Positions 34,701-46,700 of a DNA stretch of 64,000 bases are shown one piece after another. The stretch is from Castor canadensis (lineage: Eukaryota; Chordata; Mammalia; Rodentia; Castoridae). The stretch covers positions 150,489,973 through 150,553,972 of the forward strand of contig NC_133389.1 in NCBI RefSeq assembly GCF_047511655.1, given 5' to 3'. Each line of letters starts with the position of its first letter. Position 1 is the stretch's first letter. The notes beneath the pieces were generated by a model. That model was not told the DNA's origin. It was given only the letters and a program-made list of their open reading frames with translations, and ran no database searches. The position numbers and the translations under genes are program-made.

Positions 34701-37700
34701 TTGATGTGTTGTTGAATTCGGTTTGCCATTGTTTTTTTGAGGATTTTTTCATCAGTGTTCATTAAGGAGATTGGCCTATAGTTCTCCTTTTTGGGGGTGT
34801 CTTTGCCTGGTTTTGGGGTAAGTGTAATACTGGCTTCGTAAAATGTGTTCGGCAGTTTTCCTTCCCTTTCTATTTCGTCGAACAGTTTAAGGAGGGTTGG
34901 TATCAGTTCTTCTTTAAAGGTCTGATAGAATTCAGCAGAGAATCCATCAGGTCCTGGACTTTTCTTTTTGGGGAGATTCTTGATTGCTGCTTCAATTTCA
35001 TTTTGTGTTATAGATCTATTCAGGTGATTAATATCCTCTTGGTTCCGTTTTGGATGATCATATGTATCTAGAAATCTGTCCATTTCTTTAAGATTTTCAA
35101 ATTTATTTGAATATAGGTTCTCAATGTAGTCTCTGATGATTTCCTGGATTTCCATGGTGTTTGTTGTTATCTCCCCTTTTGCATTCCTGATTCTAATAGT
35201 TTGGGTTTTTTCTTTCCTCATGTTAGTCAGATTTGCCAGGGGTCGATCGATCTTGTTTATATTTTCAAAGAACCAACTTTTTGTTTCATTAATTCTTTGT
35301 ATGGTTTTTTTGGTTTCTATTTCATTGATTTCAGCTCTTATTTTTATTATTTCTCTCCTATTTGTTTTGGGATTTGCTTGTTTTTGTTTTTTTGGGAGTT
35401 TGAGATGTATCATTAGGTCATTGATGTGGGATCTTTCAGTCTATTTAGTATATGCACACATGGGTATAAACTTTCCTCTCAGGACTGCCTTTACCATGTC
35501 CCATAGGTTCCAGTAAGTTATGTTTTCATTTTCATTGACTTCCAGGAACTTTTTAATTTCCTCTTTTATTTCATCAATGATCCATTGTTCATTAAGTAAT
35601 GAGTTATTTAGTTTCCAGCTGTTTGCATGTTTTTTGTCTTTACTTTTGTTGTTGAGTTCTAGTTTTACTGCATTGTGATCAGATAGTATGCACGGTATAA
35701 TTTCTGTTTTCTTATATTTGCTGAGGCTTGCTTTGTACCCTTGGATATGATCTATTTTTGAGAAGGTTCCATGGGATGCTGAGAAGAATGTATATTGTGT
35801 AGACATTGGATGAAATGTTCTGTATACATCAAGTAGGTCCATTTGATCTATGGTATATTTTAGATATTGGATTTCTTTATTGATTTTTTGTTTGGATGAC
35901 CTATCTATTGATGATAATGGGGTTTTAAAGTCTCCCACAACAACTGTGTTGTAGTTAATATGTGCTTTTAGGTGTTTCAGGGTATATTTGATGAAATTGG
36001 GTGTGTTTACATTGGGTGCATATAGGTTGATAATTATTATTACCTTTTGGTCTATTTTCCCTTTTATTAGTATGGAATGTCCTTCTTTATGTAGTTTGTT
36101 CAATGTAGGTTTGAAGTCTACTTTGTCAGAGATAAGTATTGGTACTCCTGCCTGTTTTCAGGGGCCATTGGCTTGGTAAATCTTCTTCCAGCCTTTCATC
36201 CTAAGCCTATGCTTATTTCTATTGGTGAGGTGGGTCTCCTGTAAGCAACAAATTGTTGGATCTTCCTTTTTAATCTATTTCATCAAGTGGTGCCTTTTGA
36301 TGGGTGAATTAAGTCCGTTAACATTGTATTAGTACTGATAGGTATGTGGTGATTCCTATCATTTAGTTGTCTTATTTGTTTGAAGGTTTGATTGTGTGTA
36401 CCTAAATTGAGGTTACTCTCTACTTTCTTGCTTTTCCTTTCCTGTAGTTTGGAGCCCTTTCGTGGTTATGTTGGGTTTCACTTTCTGTGTGCAGGATCCC
36501 TTGCAGAATCTTTTGTAGTGGTGGCTTTGTGATCACATATTGTTTTAGTTTCTGTTTATCATGGAAGACTTTTATTGCTCCATCTATTTTGAATGATAGT
36601 TTTGCTGGGTAGAGTATCCTGGGGTTGAAGTTATTTTCATTCAGTGCCCAGAAGATCTCACCCCACAGTCTTCTTGCTTTTAATGTTTCTGTTGAGAAGT
36701 CTGCTGTGATTTTGATGGGTTAACCTTTGTATGTTATTTGTTTTTTCCCTCTTACAGCCTTCAATATTCTTTCCCTAGTTTCTGAACTTGTTGTTTTAAT
36801 GATGATATGTCGTGGGGTAGTTCTATTTTGACCTGGTCTGTTGGTGTCCTGGAGGCCTCTTGCATCTGTATGGGAATATCTTTCTCTAGATTTGGGAAAT
36901 TTTCTGTTATTATTTTGTTCAATATATTATGCATTCCCTTTGCTTGCACCTCTTCTCCTTCTTCAGTGCCCATGATTTTCAAGTTTGGTCTTTGATGGAG
37001 TCGGTGAGTTTTTGCATTTTCTTTTCACAGGTCTTGAGTTGTTTAATTAATAGTTCTTTGGTTTTTCCTTTAATTACCATTTCATCTTCGAGTTCTGAGA
37101 TTCTGTCTTCTGTTTGTTCTGTTCTGCTGGATTGGCCATCCGTTTTGTTTTGCAATTCTGTTTTGTTCTTTTTTCTGTGGTTTTCCATATCCTGAGTCGT
37201 TTCCTCTTTAATGTTGTCTATTTTTGTCCTAAGTTCTTTTATCTCTTTATTAATCGTGTTCTCTGTTTCACTTTTGCATTTATTTAGTGCTTCTATGGTT
37301 TCCTTTATTTGTTCTTTTGCTTTTTCCAATTCTCTATTTTTGTTGTCTTGGAATTTCTTGAGTGTCTCCTGTACATTTTGGTTGACCATATCCAGTATCA
37401 TATCTATAAAGTTGTCATTGATTACCTGTAGTATTTCTTCTTTTAGATTATTCTTTTAGGCATCATTGGGTTCTTTGGCATAGTTTATCTTCATTTTGTT
37501 GGAGTCTGGATCTGCGTATCTGTTTTCTTCATTTCCCTCTGGTTCCTGTAGTAATTTTTTGCTGTGGGTCAACTGGTTTCCCTGTTTTTTCTGTCTTCCC
37601 GTCATTGCCCTTGGTGTTGTTATTGTACCTGAACTGTGTGCAATTAAGTATTTTCTGGCTTATAATAATAACACTAGTGATAGTTAGAGTGGAAGGGTGA

Positions 37701-40700
37701 GAGTGGATGGAAAGCAAAGAAGTTAAAGGAAAAGGGAAAAACAAATAATCAAGTAGAAAAAAAACAAAACAAAGAAACAAACAAAAAAAGTTTCAAAGAT
37801 ATAAACAGGGAGAGACTGTACTAATCAACTGTAAGCTGAAAAGGCATTAGAGAGACAGAAAGGATTGAAAATAAAAAATAAAAAGAATAAAGATAAGAGT
37901 AAAAATAAAAAATAAGTAAATGAAGGAAAAATATATATGTATAAAATAAAACAAAATAAAAAATAGAAAATTAAAAAAAATAACCTCCAAGTTCAAATGC
38001 AATGAAGTTTCAGTATTAATAATTTTGGTGTCTGTCCCTCAGCCTCCAATCCTGGAGATGGTGCCTCAGATGTTGTTCTGTAGTTGTCTCGTCAAAGGGG
38101 AAATATATAGTAGAACAAAACTGCACAAAAAAAAAACCCACAAAGTGTCCCAAGTTCAAATGCAATACAGTTTCAGTAAGTTTTTCAGCATGCAGGTGTA
38201 GTTTGGTTGTTTTCTCATCAAAGGTAGGGAGAGAGAAAAAAAAAGTCTGGAGACAGGTCTGTAAATGGCTATCTGTGGCTGTAGCTTGCCTGCCCACTGC
38301 TGTCAGCTTGCTGTTGCTGGAGGCTGTATTTATGCAGATCTCTCCGGTGAGCATAGCACTCCACCTGGCCCCCGCAGGCTTTGTTTACTCAGAGTTCTCC
38401 TGCACACAAGCTGCTGCTACAGGCTTTCCTCTTTGCAAGCACACTGGGGGAGGTGACACTGCACCCACTTTCTCAGGCCTGCGTGTTTATTTACTATTTA
38501 CAGTTCACGTGGGAAGTGGGTCTTTCCCCCTCTCCTGTGGAGTTTTTCTTCCCACTTCTGCTTTTACAAGCTTTCCCGCTCCTGATTGCTGGGCATGTGC
38601 TGCTGCTTCTGCTGGCCAGCATGTTTGTTTACAGCTCACATGGGAGGTGGGTCTTCTCTCTCCTGTGGAGATTTCCTCCCTCTGCCACTCTCACAAGCTT
38701 TCCTGCTCCTGGTTGCTGGGTGCGCTCCCCTGCCGTCTCCGGCCAGGCCCAGCTTGTTTATTTACAGTTCCGGGAGGGATTCTCCTCTCCCCTTCTTCAG
38801 TGCTCAGGGCACCCCACTCTCTTTGCTACATGTGTTTATTGTTCTTATTGCTTATTTCTCAATTTCTCTTTTTTTCCCCGGGTGGGGTTCGGTCTGTCCA
38901 GGGGGCTATGCTGATCTGGCCCAGGGTTGTCTGTGGAAGTACTGTGTATCACTTAGCTCACCTTGTCCGTGTCTTCCCAAGCCGTCTGGGCGCAGGCCCG
39001 GGGACCCTCCTGGTTTCTCCATTTAACGTGAAGTGGAGATTCTCTGCACAGGCTGGAGGTGTGGAGGGGTCAAAGTTGCCTCTTCTCGGTGGTTTTGCCT
39101 GCAAGGTGTGTCTCCTGCGTCTCTCCAAGATTTCACTATAGGAGGCACGCTTTCTGCTTCCTCCCTCTAGCTGCCATCTTGGAATCCCTGTTATTTATTT
39201 TTTAAATTTTGTTTTCTTCTTGATGTTAGTATATAAAACTATAATTAATTTTGGGATATTGACGTTGTTTCCAGTGAGCTTGCTTCTCTAATAGTTTGTT
39301 AGGAGTTTCTCTGAATTTCCTATAAATATGTTTTTATTAATTGTGAATAAGGACAGTTTTCTTCCCTTGCCCCCCTAATTTGTAGACCATTTATTATTTT
39401 TTTCTTATTTCAGTCGCTACTTCTTGCTCAATATTAAATAAAATACTTCCCCACTATTAAATATGATGTTGGTGTTTAGATTTTTCTAGATTCTCTCTTT
39501 TAGGTTAAGAAAGTTCCAGGCTGAGACAGGAAGAGCAAGAGTTCAAGGATAGTCTGTGTTTAATAGTAAGTCCGAGTCCAGCTTGTGTTCTTTAGTGAGT
39601 TTAACCCAGCTGGAATACAAAGGTAAGACTCTGTCCCAAAAAAACCAAAGCATAGGGCCACAAGCAGTGGCTTATGAACTGTAAATCCCAGCTATTCTGG
39701 AGGTGGAGATTGGGAGGATCATGGTTCCCAAGAACAGCCCAGGTCAAAAATTAAGCAAAACTCCATCTCAACAATACACCTGTGGTGGTGGTACACAGGT
39801 GGTGGTACACCTGTGGTAGACATCTGTAATCCCAGGGAAGTGATAGGGAGATGGATCGTGGTTCAAGACCGTCTCCAGGCAAAAACATGAGACCCTATCC
39901 AAAATATAACTGAACAAAAATGGGGTAGGTGCATGACTCAATTGGTAGAGTGCCTTCCTAGCCAGCAGGAAGCCCTGAGTTCAAACACCAGTACCACACA
40001 CACACACACAAAAGAAAAAGTTTTAAAATAAAAAGTCCTTTTATACTCCTAGTTGCTGAGCATTTCTTCATGAATAGCTGTATTGAGTTTTTTAATGGCT
40101 TTTTAATCCATGTAATGAATTTTGAGGATTGGGTTTGTTGCATTCCTGCAACAAACTGCTCCTGATGATAAATCCTTTTGCTATATTGTAAAATCCTATT
40201 TGTTAATTGTTTTAAAGTATTTTGTGTATATGTTAACTATGAAAATGGTTTGTAATTTTCCTTGTATTTTGTCAGGGTTTGATATTTATATTATGCTGGT
40301 CACATTTAATGAATTGATAAGCTCTTCATTTACTGTTTTCTAAAAGTATTCATATAAAGGTGGTATTATTTTTCTTTAATGTTTAAGAGACGTTATCTGA
40401 GCCTGCAATTTTCTACTTTTTTTTTTTTTTTTTTTTGTGGTACTGGGGCTTAAACTCAGGGTCTACACCTTGAGCCACTCCACCAGCCCTATTTTTATGA
40501 TGGTTTTTTTTTTTTTTTTTCAAGATAGGATCTCTTGAACTGTGTGCCTGGGCTGGCTTCAAACCGTGATCTTCCTGATCTCTATCTCCTGAGTAGCTAG
40601 GATTACAGGCGTGAGCCACTGGCACCCAGCTCTTGCAGTTTTCTTGTGGAAAAGTTTTTTGATAACATCCCATTTTCTTAATACAAATAAGAATATTCAG

Positions 40701-43700
40701 ATTTTCTATTTCTTCTTTGTTAGGTTTTTAAACTTTTTAAAGGGCTTATCCATTTCTTTCATCTAATGAGTCAAATTATTGGTGTAAAGTTCTTCATAAT
40801 AGCATCAAGTGATATGCTTAATATGTATTATGTAGTGATGGCCTCTCTTTCTGAATAATTTTTGTGAAGTACAAAGGTTCTTATTTCACTCTCACTTGAT
40901 TTAAGGGTTCCATTAACCTCAAATGATGATGATGATGATGATGGTGATGATAAAGAGGAAACAGAGTGTGACAACAATATTTCATCAAAGACATCACCTG
41001 ATGTTTCCTCTTCAATATCAACGAGACAACCTTCATCAGCTCAGTGTAATTTGCAAAAGTTGTTTCTTAAAGAAGATAATCAGTATGTGAATAGTTTAGG
41101 TGATTCAGAACACATTGCTTCTACTGACAGTGTACTTCCCAAAGGTGAGATTGTTTTAAAAACTCATTTTGAGCATCAGTATTAAATAATTATATTCATC
41201 AGACTTTCTTCTTGAGGGCAATGATGTATAAACTGTTAATAAATACAGATTTGCTAACTTCTACCATTTAAAACTACTGGTGAAAATTTTAATTTAAAAG
41301 TAAATTTAGGGGTTGATGGAGTGGCTCAAATGGTAGAGCACCTGTCTAGCAAGCATGAGGCCATGAGTTCAAACATCAGTACCGTCAAAAAAAAAAAAAA
41401 AGTAAATGTACTTACAAATGTCAAACCCACAGTGGTCTAAATTTTTATTCTGGAAGAAATCTGTAGAAATGAGTGGTCCTAAGGAGATTTTCTTACTATC
41501 TCAGCTTATGATTTGAAAGATACCATATATTTATTTAGTTGTGCTGTCTCTTCCCCACCACCCTGTGATACTGGAGTTTGAACTCAGGGCCTACACCTTG
41601 AGCCATTCTACCAGCCCTTTTTGTGATGGGTCTTTTTGAGATAGGGTCTTACGAACTATTTATTCAGGCTGGCTTTGAACCTAACCCTTATCAGTTATCA
41701 CTATTGTGTGGGTGCATTTGCTGGCCTCCTTCAACTCCAGAAGTATTTGTTAATGGCTTTACTATTGCTTAACCTCTACTCTACTAGTGAAGCTGAAGCA
41801 GAATGAATTCTCAGTAGTATGTATTTTCCATAAGTTCATAGGTAAAATGTGACTTATGAATACTCTGATAATTTCTAATTCATTTTTTATCAGTATAGGC
41901 ACTTAGAAATATAAGAATCTAAGCAGAACACGTTGTCAGAAATCTTCACTGTAAAACAGCCTGATTTCTAATTTGTTTAAAGTAGCATTACTTTCTTCGT
42001 TATTTATTTCTGGATTTTATTTCCTTTATTTTTTAGAAAGCCATTGCCACTCAGACCAAAGTTCCAGGAGTTCTCTAGTGAGTGAAATGAGAAATGCCCC
42101 ATCTATCAGCCACAGAAGGGAAAAATCATCTCTTAGTAATGTGACTGAAAGGAAGAAGCATGGATCTACTGGGGGATTAAATAATCCTATTACAGACACT
42201 CCCTGTGTGACAGATTTAGATCAACATTGGATTTTAAATTCAGAAGTAAGCTGGAATAATGAGATAAATGATTGCACTAATGAAAAGAATATTAAGATGC
42301 AAGAAAATAGACACTGCCTTTCTGACTTGCCTTCAGAGTCTGCCAGTGAACCTAATGCAGAGTGCCTGTATCAAGTTCAGAGTAATGATGACTTTCAGTT
42401 ACAGGAAACTGTGCATGACAATGCTGACATGGATTTAACTGCTAGTGAAGTAAGCAAAATTGTTGCAGTTTCAAGAGGCAATAAAAATAAAAGCAATAAA
42501 AAATCAAATTGTGAAATAGGAACTTTCAGAAAAGTAAAAGATCCAAGCTCTGAACAAAAGAGAGAAAGAACAAAGAGAAAATGTAAAAGTAGTTCAGATG
42601 CAGATACTGAGGAAAAGATAGAAAACAGACCAGAAAGAAGGTCTATTGTCCTGGATGGCAAAAGTCATTCAGAAGATCCAAATCTTATTATCAATACTGA
42701 CCAGCTGACTGAGATGAACATACCAAAGAAAATAACCCTTCAGAATGGCTTTGATGAAGATGACAGACAAAATATACACTACAACAAAAAGAAGAAACAA
42801 ATACATGTAACGAATGAGCAAGAGGAAACACATTCTTTCTCCCAAAGTTCAGATAAATTCCTGCAAGAGAATAAATTTGATATGGATCAGAATTCCCTAA
42901 CTTATGGTAAAAGTAAAACTTCTAGACAGACATTTGTGATTCATAAGTTAGTAAAAGATAATTTATTTCCAAACCAAAATGATAAAGACACCATTTCTGA
43001 AAACTTAGAAGTTCCACATGAATGTCAAACATCTGAACTTTCCTCCAAAGATACTAATTTTTGTGAGACTCAGAAAATGTTGGATTTGAAAAAGTATGTC
43101 ACTGATATGCAGCCTGCTAAGCAAAATAAATCAAAAGTAAATAAGCTTAGGCAAAAAGTAAATCGGAGGACAGAAATAATCTCTGAAATGAACCGACTGT
43201 ATGAAGATAATGATAAAGATATGCATAGCCCAGAAAAAAGTAACTTTTACCCCCAAACTCAAGAGAATAAAGAGACCATGTCTCAAAACCCAGAAGCTTC
43301 AAAAGAGTTTCAAATACATACTGTTTTCATGAGAGACAATGGAGATTTTTATGATTATGAGACCCAGAATGTGTTAGATTTGCAAAAGCAGATCACTACT
43401 GTGAGCCCTGTTCTTCAAAATGAGTCAAAAATTAGTAAGAAACCTAGGCAAAAAGTAAATCGGAAGACAGAAATAATTTCTGAAGCAAATCATTTTGATA
43501 ATGACAAAAGCCTGCATTGTTCAGAAAAGGGTCATTCTTTCTTCCTACAAAAGGATAAAGAAGTCATTTCTGGAAACCAAAAGGACCCAAGTGAGTTTCC
43601 AACTCCTGTTCTTTGTACCAAAGATAGTGGAGCGCTATATGATTATGAGACTCAAAATATTTTGGGGGTGAAAAAGAATGCCTATGATGTGCAACCTGCT

Positions 43701-46700
43701 TATCAAAATGATCCAAAAATAGATAAGCAGCTTAGACAAAAGGTACATCGAAAGACAGAAATAATTTCTGAAATCAGCCAAATACATGAGAATGATGACA
43801 AAGGTATACGTGACCTAGAAAAAGATCCCTTCGTTTATTTAACTCAAAAGGATAAAGAAACCATTTCAGGAAACCTAGAAATTGCAAATGAATTTCATCC
43901 AGCTGATTTTCTCACCCAAGATAGTGGAAATTTAGATGACCATGAAACCCAGAATATATTGGATTTGCAAAAGCATATCACTAATATGCAACTTACTCAG
44001 CAAAATGAATCAAAAATAAATAAGCTTAGACAGAAAGTAAATCGGAGGACAGAAATCATTTCTGAAATGAACCAAATATATGAGGATTTTGATAAAGATG
44101 TACATGCCCAAAAATGCTATACAAATGATTGTGATTTTAAAATAAGTAAATCTAAACAAAAACTTGAATGCCAAGGCATTATCAGTGAATACCATGTGAA
44201 AAACAACAGTAACAAAAAGGAAAGTTATGATGAAAACCCAAATCCTTACAAACTCATTAAAAAATGTTGCAAAAAGTCATTAGGCAAAGAAAAGAACATT
44301 TTGACAAGAGATAAGAACAAATCTATTTTGCCATTAACAAATTCTTCAGAGGCATCTGTCTCCGTAGAGTCTGGTTTAAAACACACTAATGAAACAGATT
44401 CTGATACCAGAAACCAGATTGAACTACCTAAGAATCAGAAGCAAAGCACTGTAACTCTGAATATAAAAAGAGGTATACCCTTTGTGGAAGTGATAGAAGA
44501 AGGAAAATGCCCAGTCAAAAAAGTAAATAAAGTGACATCCAAATCCAAGAAAAGGAAGATCCTTATAGATCCTTCTCCAGATACCCATGAAGTAATAGAA
44601 ATAATACCTGACATTGACCACAGAAAGTTAATTGACTCTGAACAAGTTGATAAGGAAAACTGTTTGGAGAATGAGAAAATTGTCAAAATTAAGTCTGATT
44701 TTTACACAAAGGTGCTTAACCCTTTATCTCAGACATATTCACCTAACATACAAAATTCTTCCTTTGACAGTATTCATGAGAGTCCAATACCTTTGAGTAT
44801 TTCTTCTACTAAAAACCTAATAGAAGAAAATTTTGCCCTGGGTAGTTCACCCATCCTTCAAGTAAGTGATGATATACACGAGAGGATAAAAGAGGTGAAA
44901 TTTAAAGTCAACCAGAGAACACAAAAATCAGGAATAGGTAGGTCGATGTCTAACGTGATCAAATTTTAGAAGTGCTTTTTTTTTTTTTTCTTCCACTTAG
45001 TAAAGTATCTCCTGTTAAACCTGGTATTTTTGTGGAATTGTAAAACAGTATATAGCTGTGATCTATAGAAATAGCATTAAGGAATTAAAATGTAGTACTT
45101 TGGGACAATGACATTCACAGCCTAAAAAACTGATCTTTACCACAAAGTTATCTAATAATGGCTTTAGGCAGGTAATTTCCTTTTCCACGTATCTGAAGGA
45201 AATTGAATGTTTAAAATGTATATAATAAGGAACTGCACTGATTTTATTTTACCAAAGACAATTGCAGGCTTCATAAAGATGGGACTCTTCATCCAGGAGC
45301 ATATATTTAATGTGATCAAAGTATTATTCTAGGTGTTATAGGAGACTGAAAAGTAAGACCAGCTCTGTCCTCTGAACATGTGTATGTTAAAGTAACAGAA
45401 AATAGTGGTGAAAGTAGTAAAACTTTCAATAAAAGCAGACTAATTATGCTAAGTGATGTAATGAGAAATGTTGATTAGAAGAATCTGAAAATTAAATAGC
45501 ATTTGAGGCTTTAACAGATAGATACATTTTTACCATTAGTGTTTACTTTTATTTTTCTGCAGTTACTAGAATAATCCTCATTGCATAAAATTGAAAGTAG
45601 AGAGTCAGAAAAAAAGTGGGGAAAAAAAATCACCCAGACATGTGGCAGTCACCATTTTGCCATATGCATGCAGACTTGAATGTAAAGATTTTTAACTAAT
45701 TATTAGAAATTATACCATATATAATATTCCTTATCCCTCTTTTTTCCCCTTAACATTGTGTCCTAAGGATGTTCCTTTGTTAGTCAGAGAGTTTGTAGCT
45801 TTTTCTAACATGAGACATTCCTATCTCTATTAATTTTTTTCTGCTAGGAACCTAACATTTCAATACATGTACATAGAACATTAGGATTTTGATGGGTAAA
45901 GATATTCCAGGTAAAAGATACCCGAGGCAAGAAAAGTACAAAGGTCTAGAATTGTAGGATATGTTAAAGGACTGTGAACTGTCACTCATCTCTGTACTCA
46001 TCATGTCTCACAGAGTGAGCAACCAGAGATGTATGTGTTGAATGAATGTGCAGTAATTGGTGTAGTTCTGTGAAAAGAGTTGAACCATGAAGAATTTTTA
46101 GCAGCCTTTGTGCGATTTCAGAACAAGAATGTTGCAGGCGTTAAAAGGTTTTCTAAATTTTAAGCCTCATTTCCTCTCATAATTGAATTGTTAAGCTTTA
46201 AAGTTTGTACCCAATGTCTTGCATACCACTATATATTCCATATTTATTTCCATATCTCCATATTTGCTTTTATAAATAGTTCTGAAAATAATGTTCTTTT
46301 CAGGTAACAAAAAGTTACAGGACTTGACCGATACCTGTTTTGTTTCAAATAATACTGCTAATTTTGAAAATGAGTCAGAAAATCTATCTTCAAAGCTGCC
46401 AAGCAGAAAAAGAAGGTGTACTCCTGTCAGTTTCAAAGAGCCAGGTCTAAAAGGGCAAGTATTTGAGTAATTTCAGTATGCTTTTATGAAATAGGTGCTT
46501 TTATAAACATTGCCTGAATTAGTATTTGACACTCCTGAGTATCGATAAAAATACATTGGTGACATGTAACAACCAGAGCATTAGTATGGTATTATGTTAT
46601 TAACTAAACTACAGACTGCCACTAACACCGTTTTTTTGTTTCAGAATCAGAATCCAGGCCCCTACATTGTATTTAGTTTTTATTTCTCCTTAGCTTCCTC

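Larger units (their letters stand above)
32063..39197 (-). mobile_element. Nearly full-length L1 LINE, decayed, antisense to SGO2
   Basis: Read leftwards it has a GC-rich 5'UTR starting near 39190 (with the YY1-type CCAAGATGGC), an ORF1 region, an ORF2 region, a G-rich 3'UTR (32105-32175) and an A-rich end near 32050. The 13-base TTTTTTAAATTTT occurs at 32050-32062 and 39198-39210 as a candidate target-site duplication. ORF1 and ORF2 carry frameshifts and stops, so it is not autonomous. It is clearly younger than the other L1 pieces here. Confidence 0.88.
31930..40890 (-). mobile_element. Older antisense L1, split by a younger L1 and SINEs
   Basis: Flanking pieces at 31930-32049, 39211-39512, 40020-40400 and 40660-40890 read as one older antisense L1 (RT-region phrasing on both sides). 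The younger L1 at 32063-39197 and SINEs are inserted in it. The same strand is used by both L1s. Confidence 0.55.
29706..40905 (+). other. SGO2: SGO2 intron 5 (largest intron)
   Basis: GT-AG intron of about 11.2 kb. About 7 kb is a nested L1 in antisense orientation. At 29710-31010 and 31100-31670 I see no recognisable element. The remainder is older L1 and SINEs. Confidence 0.85.
41145..42036 (+). other. SGO2: SGO2 intron 6
   Basis: GT-AG intron of 0.9 kb with two SINEs. The rest is unremarkable. Confidence 0.85.

Noticed and set aside
33226..36103. Reverse-transcriptase-containing open frames as a possible novel host gene or retron-like system
   Set aside because: They are pieces of a decayed L1 ORF2 with ORF1 and the L1 5'UTR in the expected order.
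42395..44686. Antisense open frames inside SGO2 exon 7
   Set aside because: Shadows of the coding strand with no homology.
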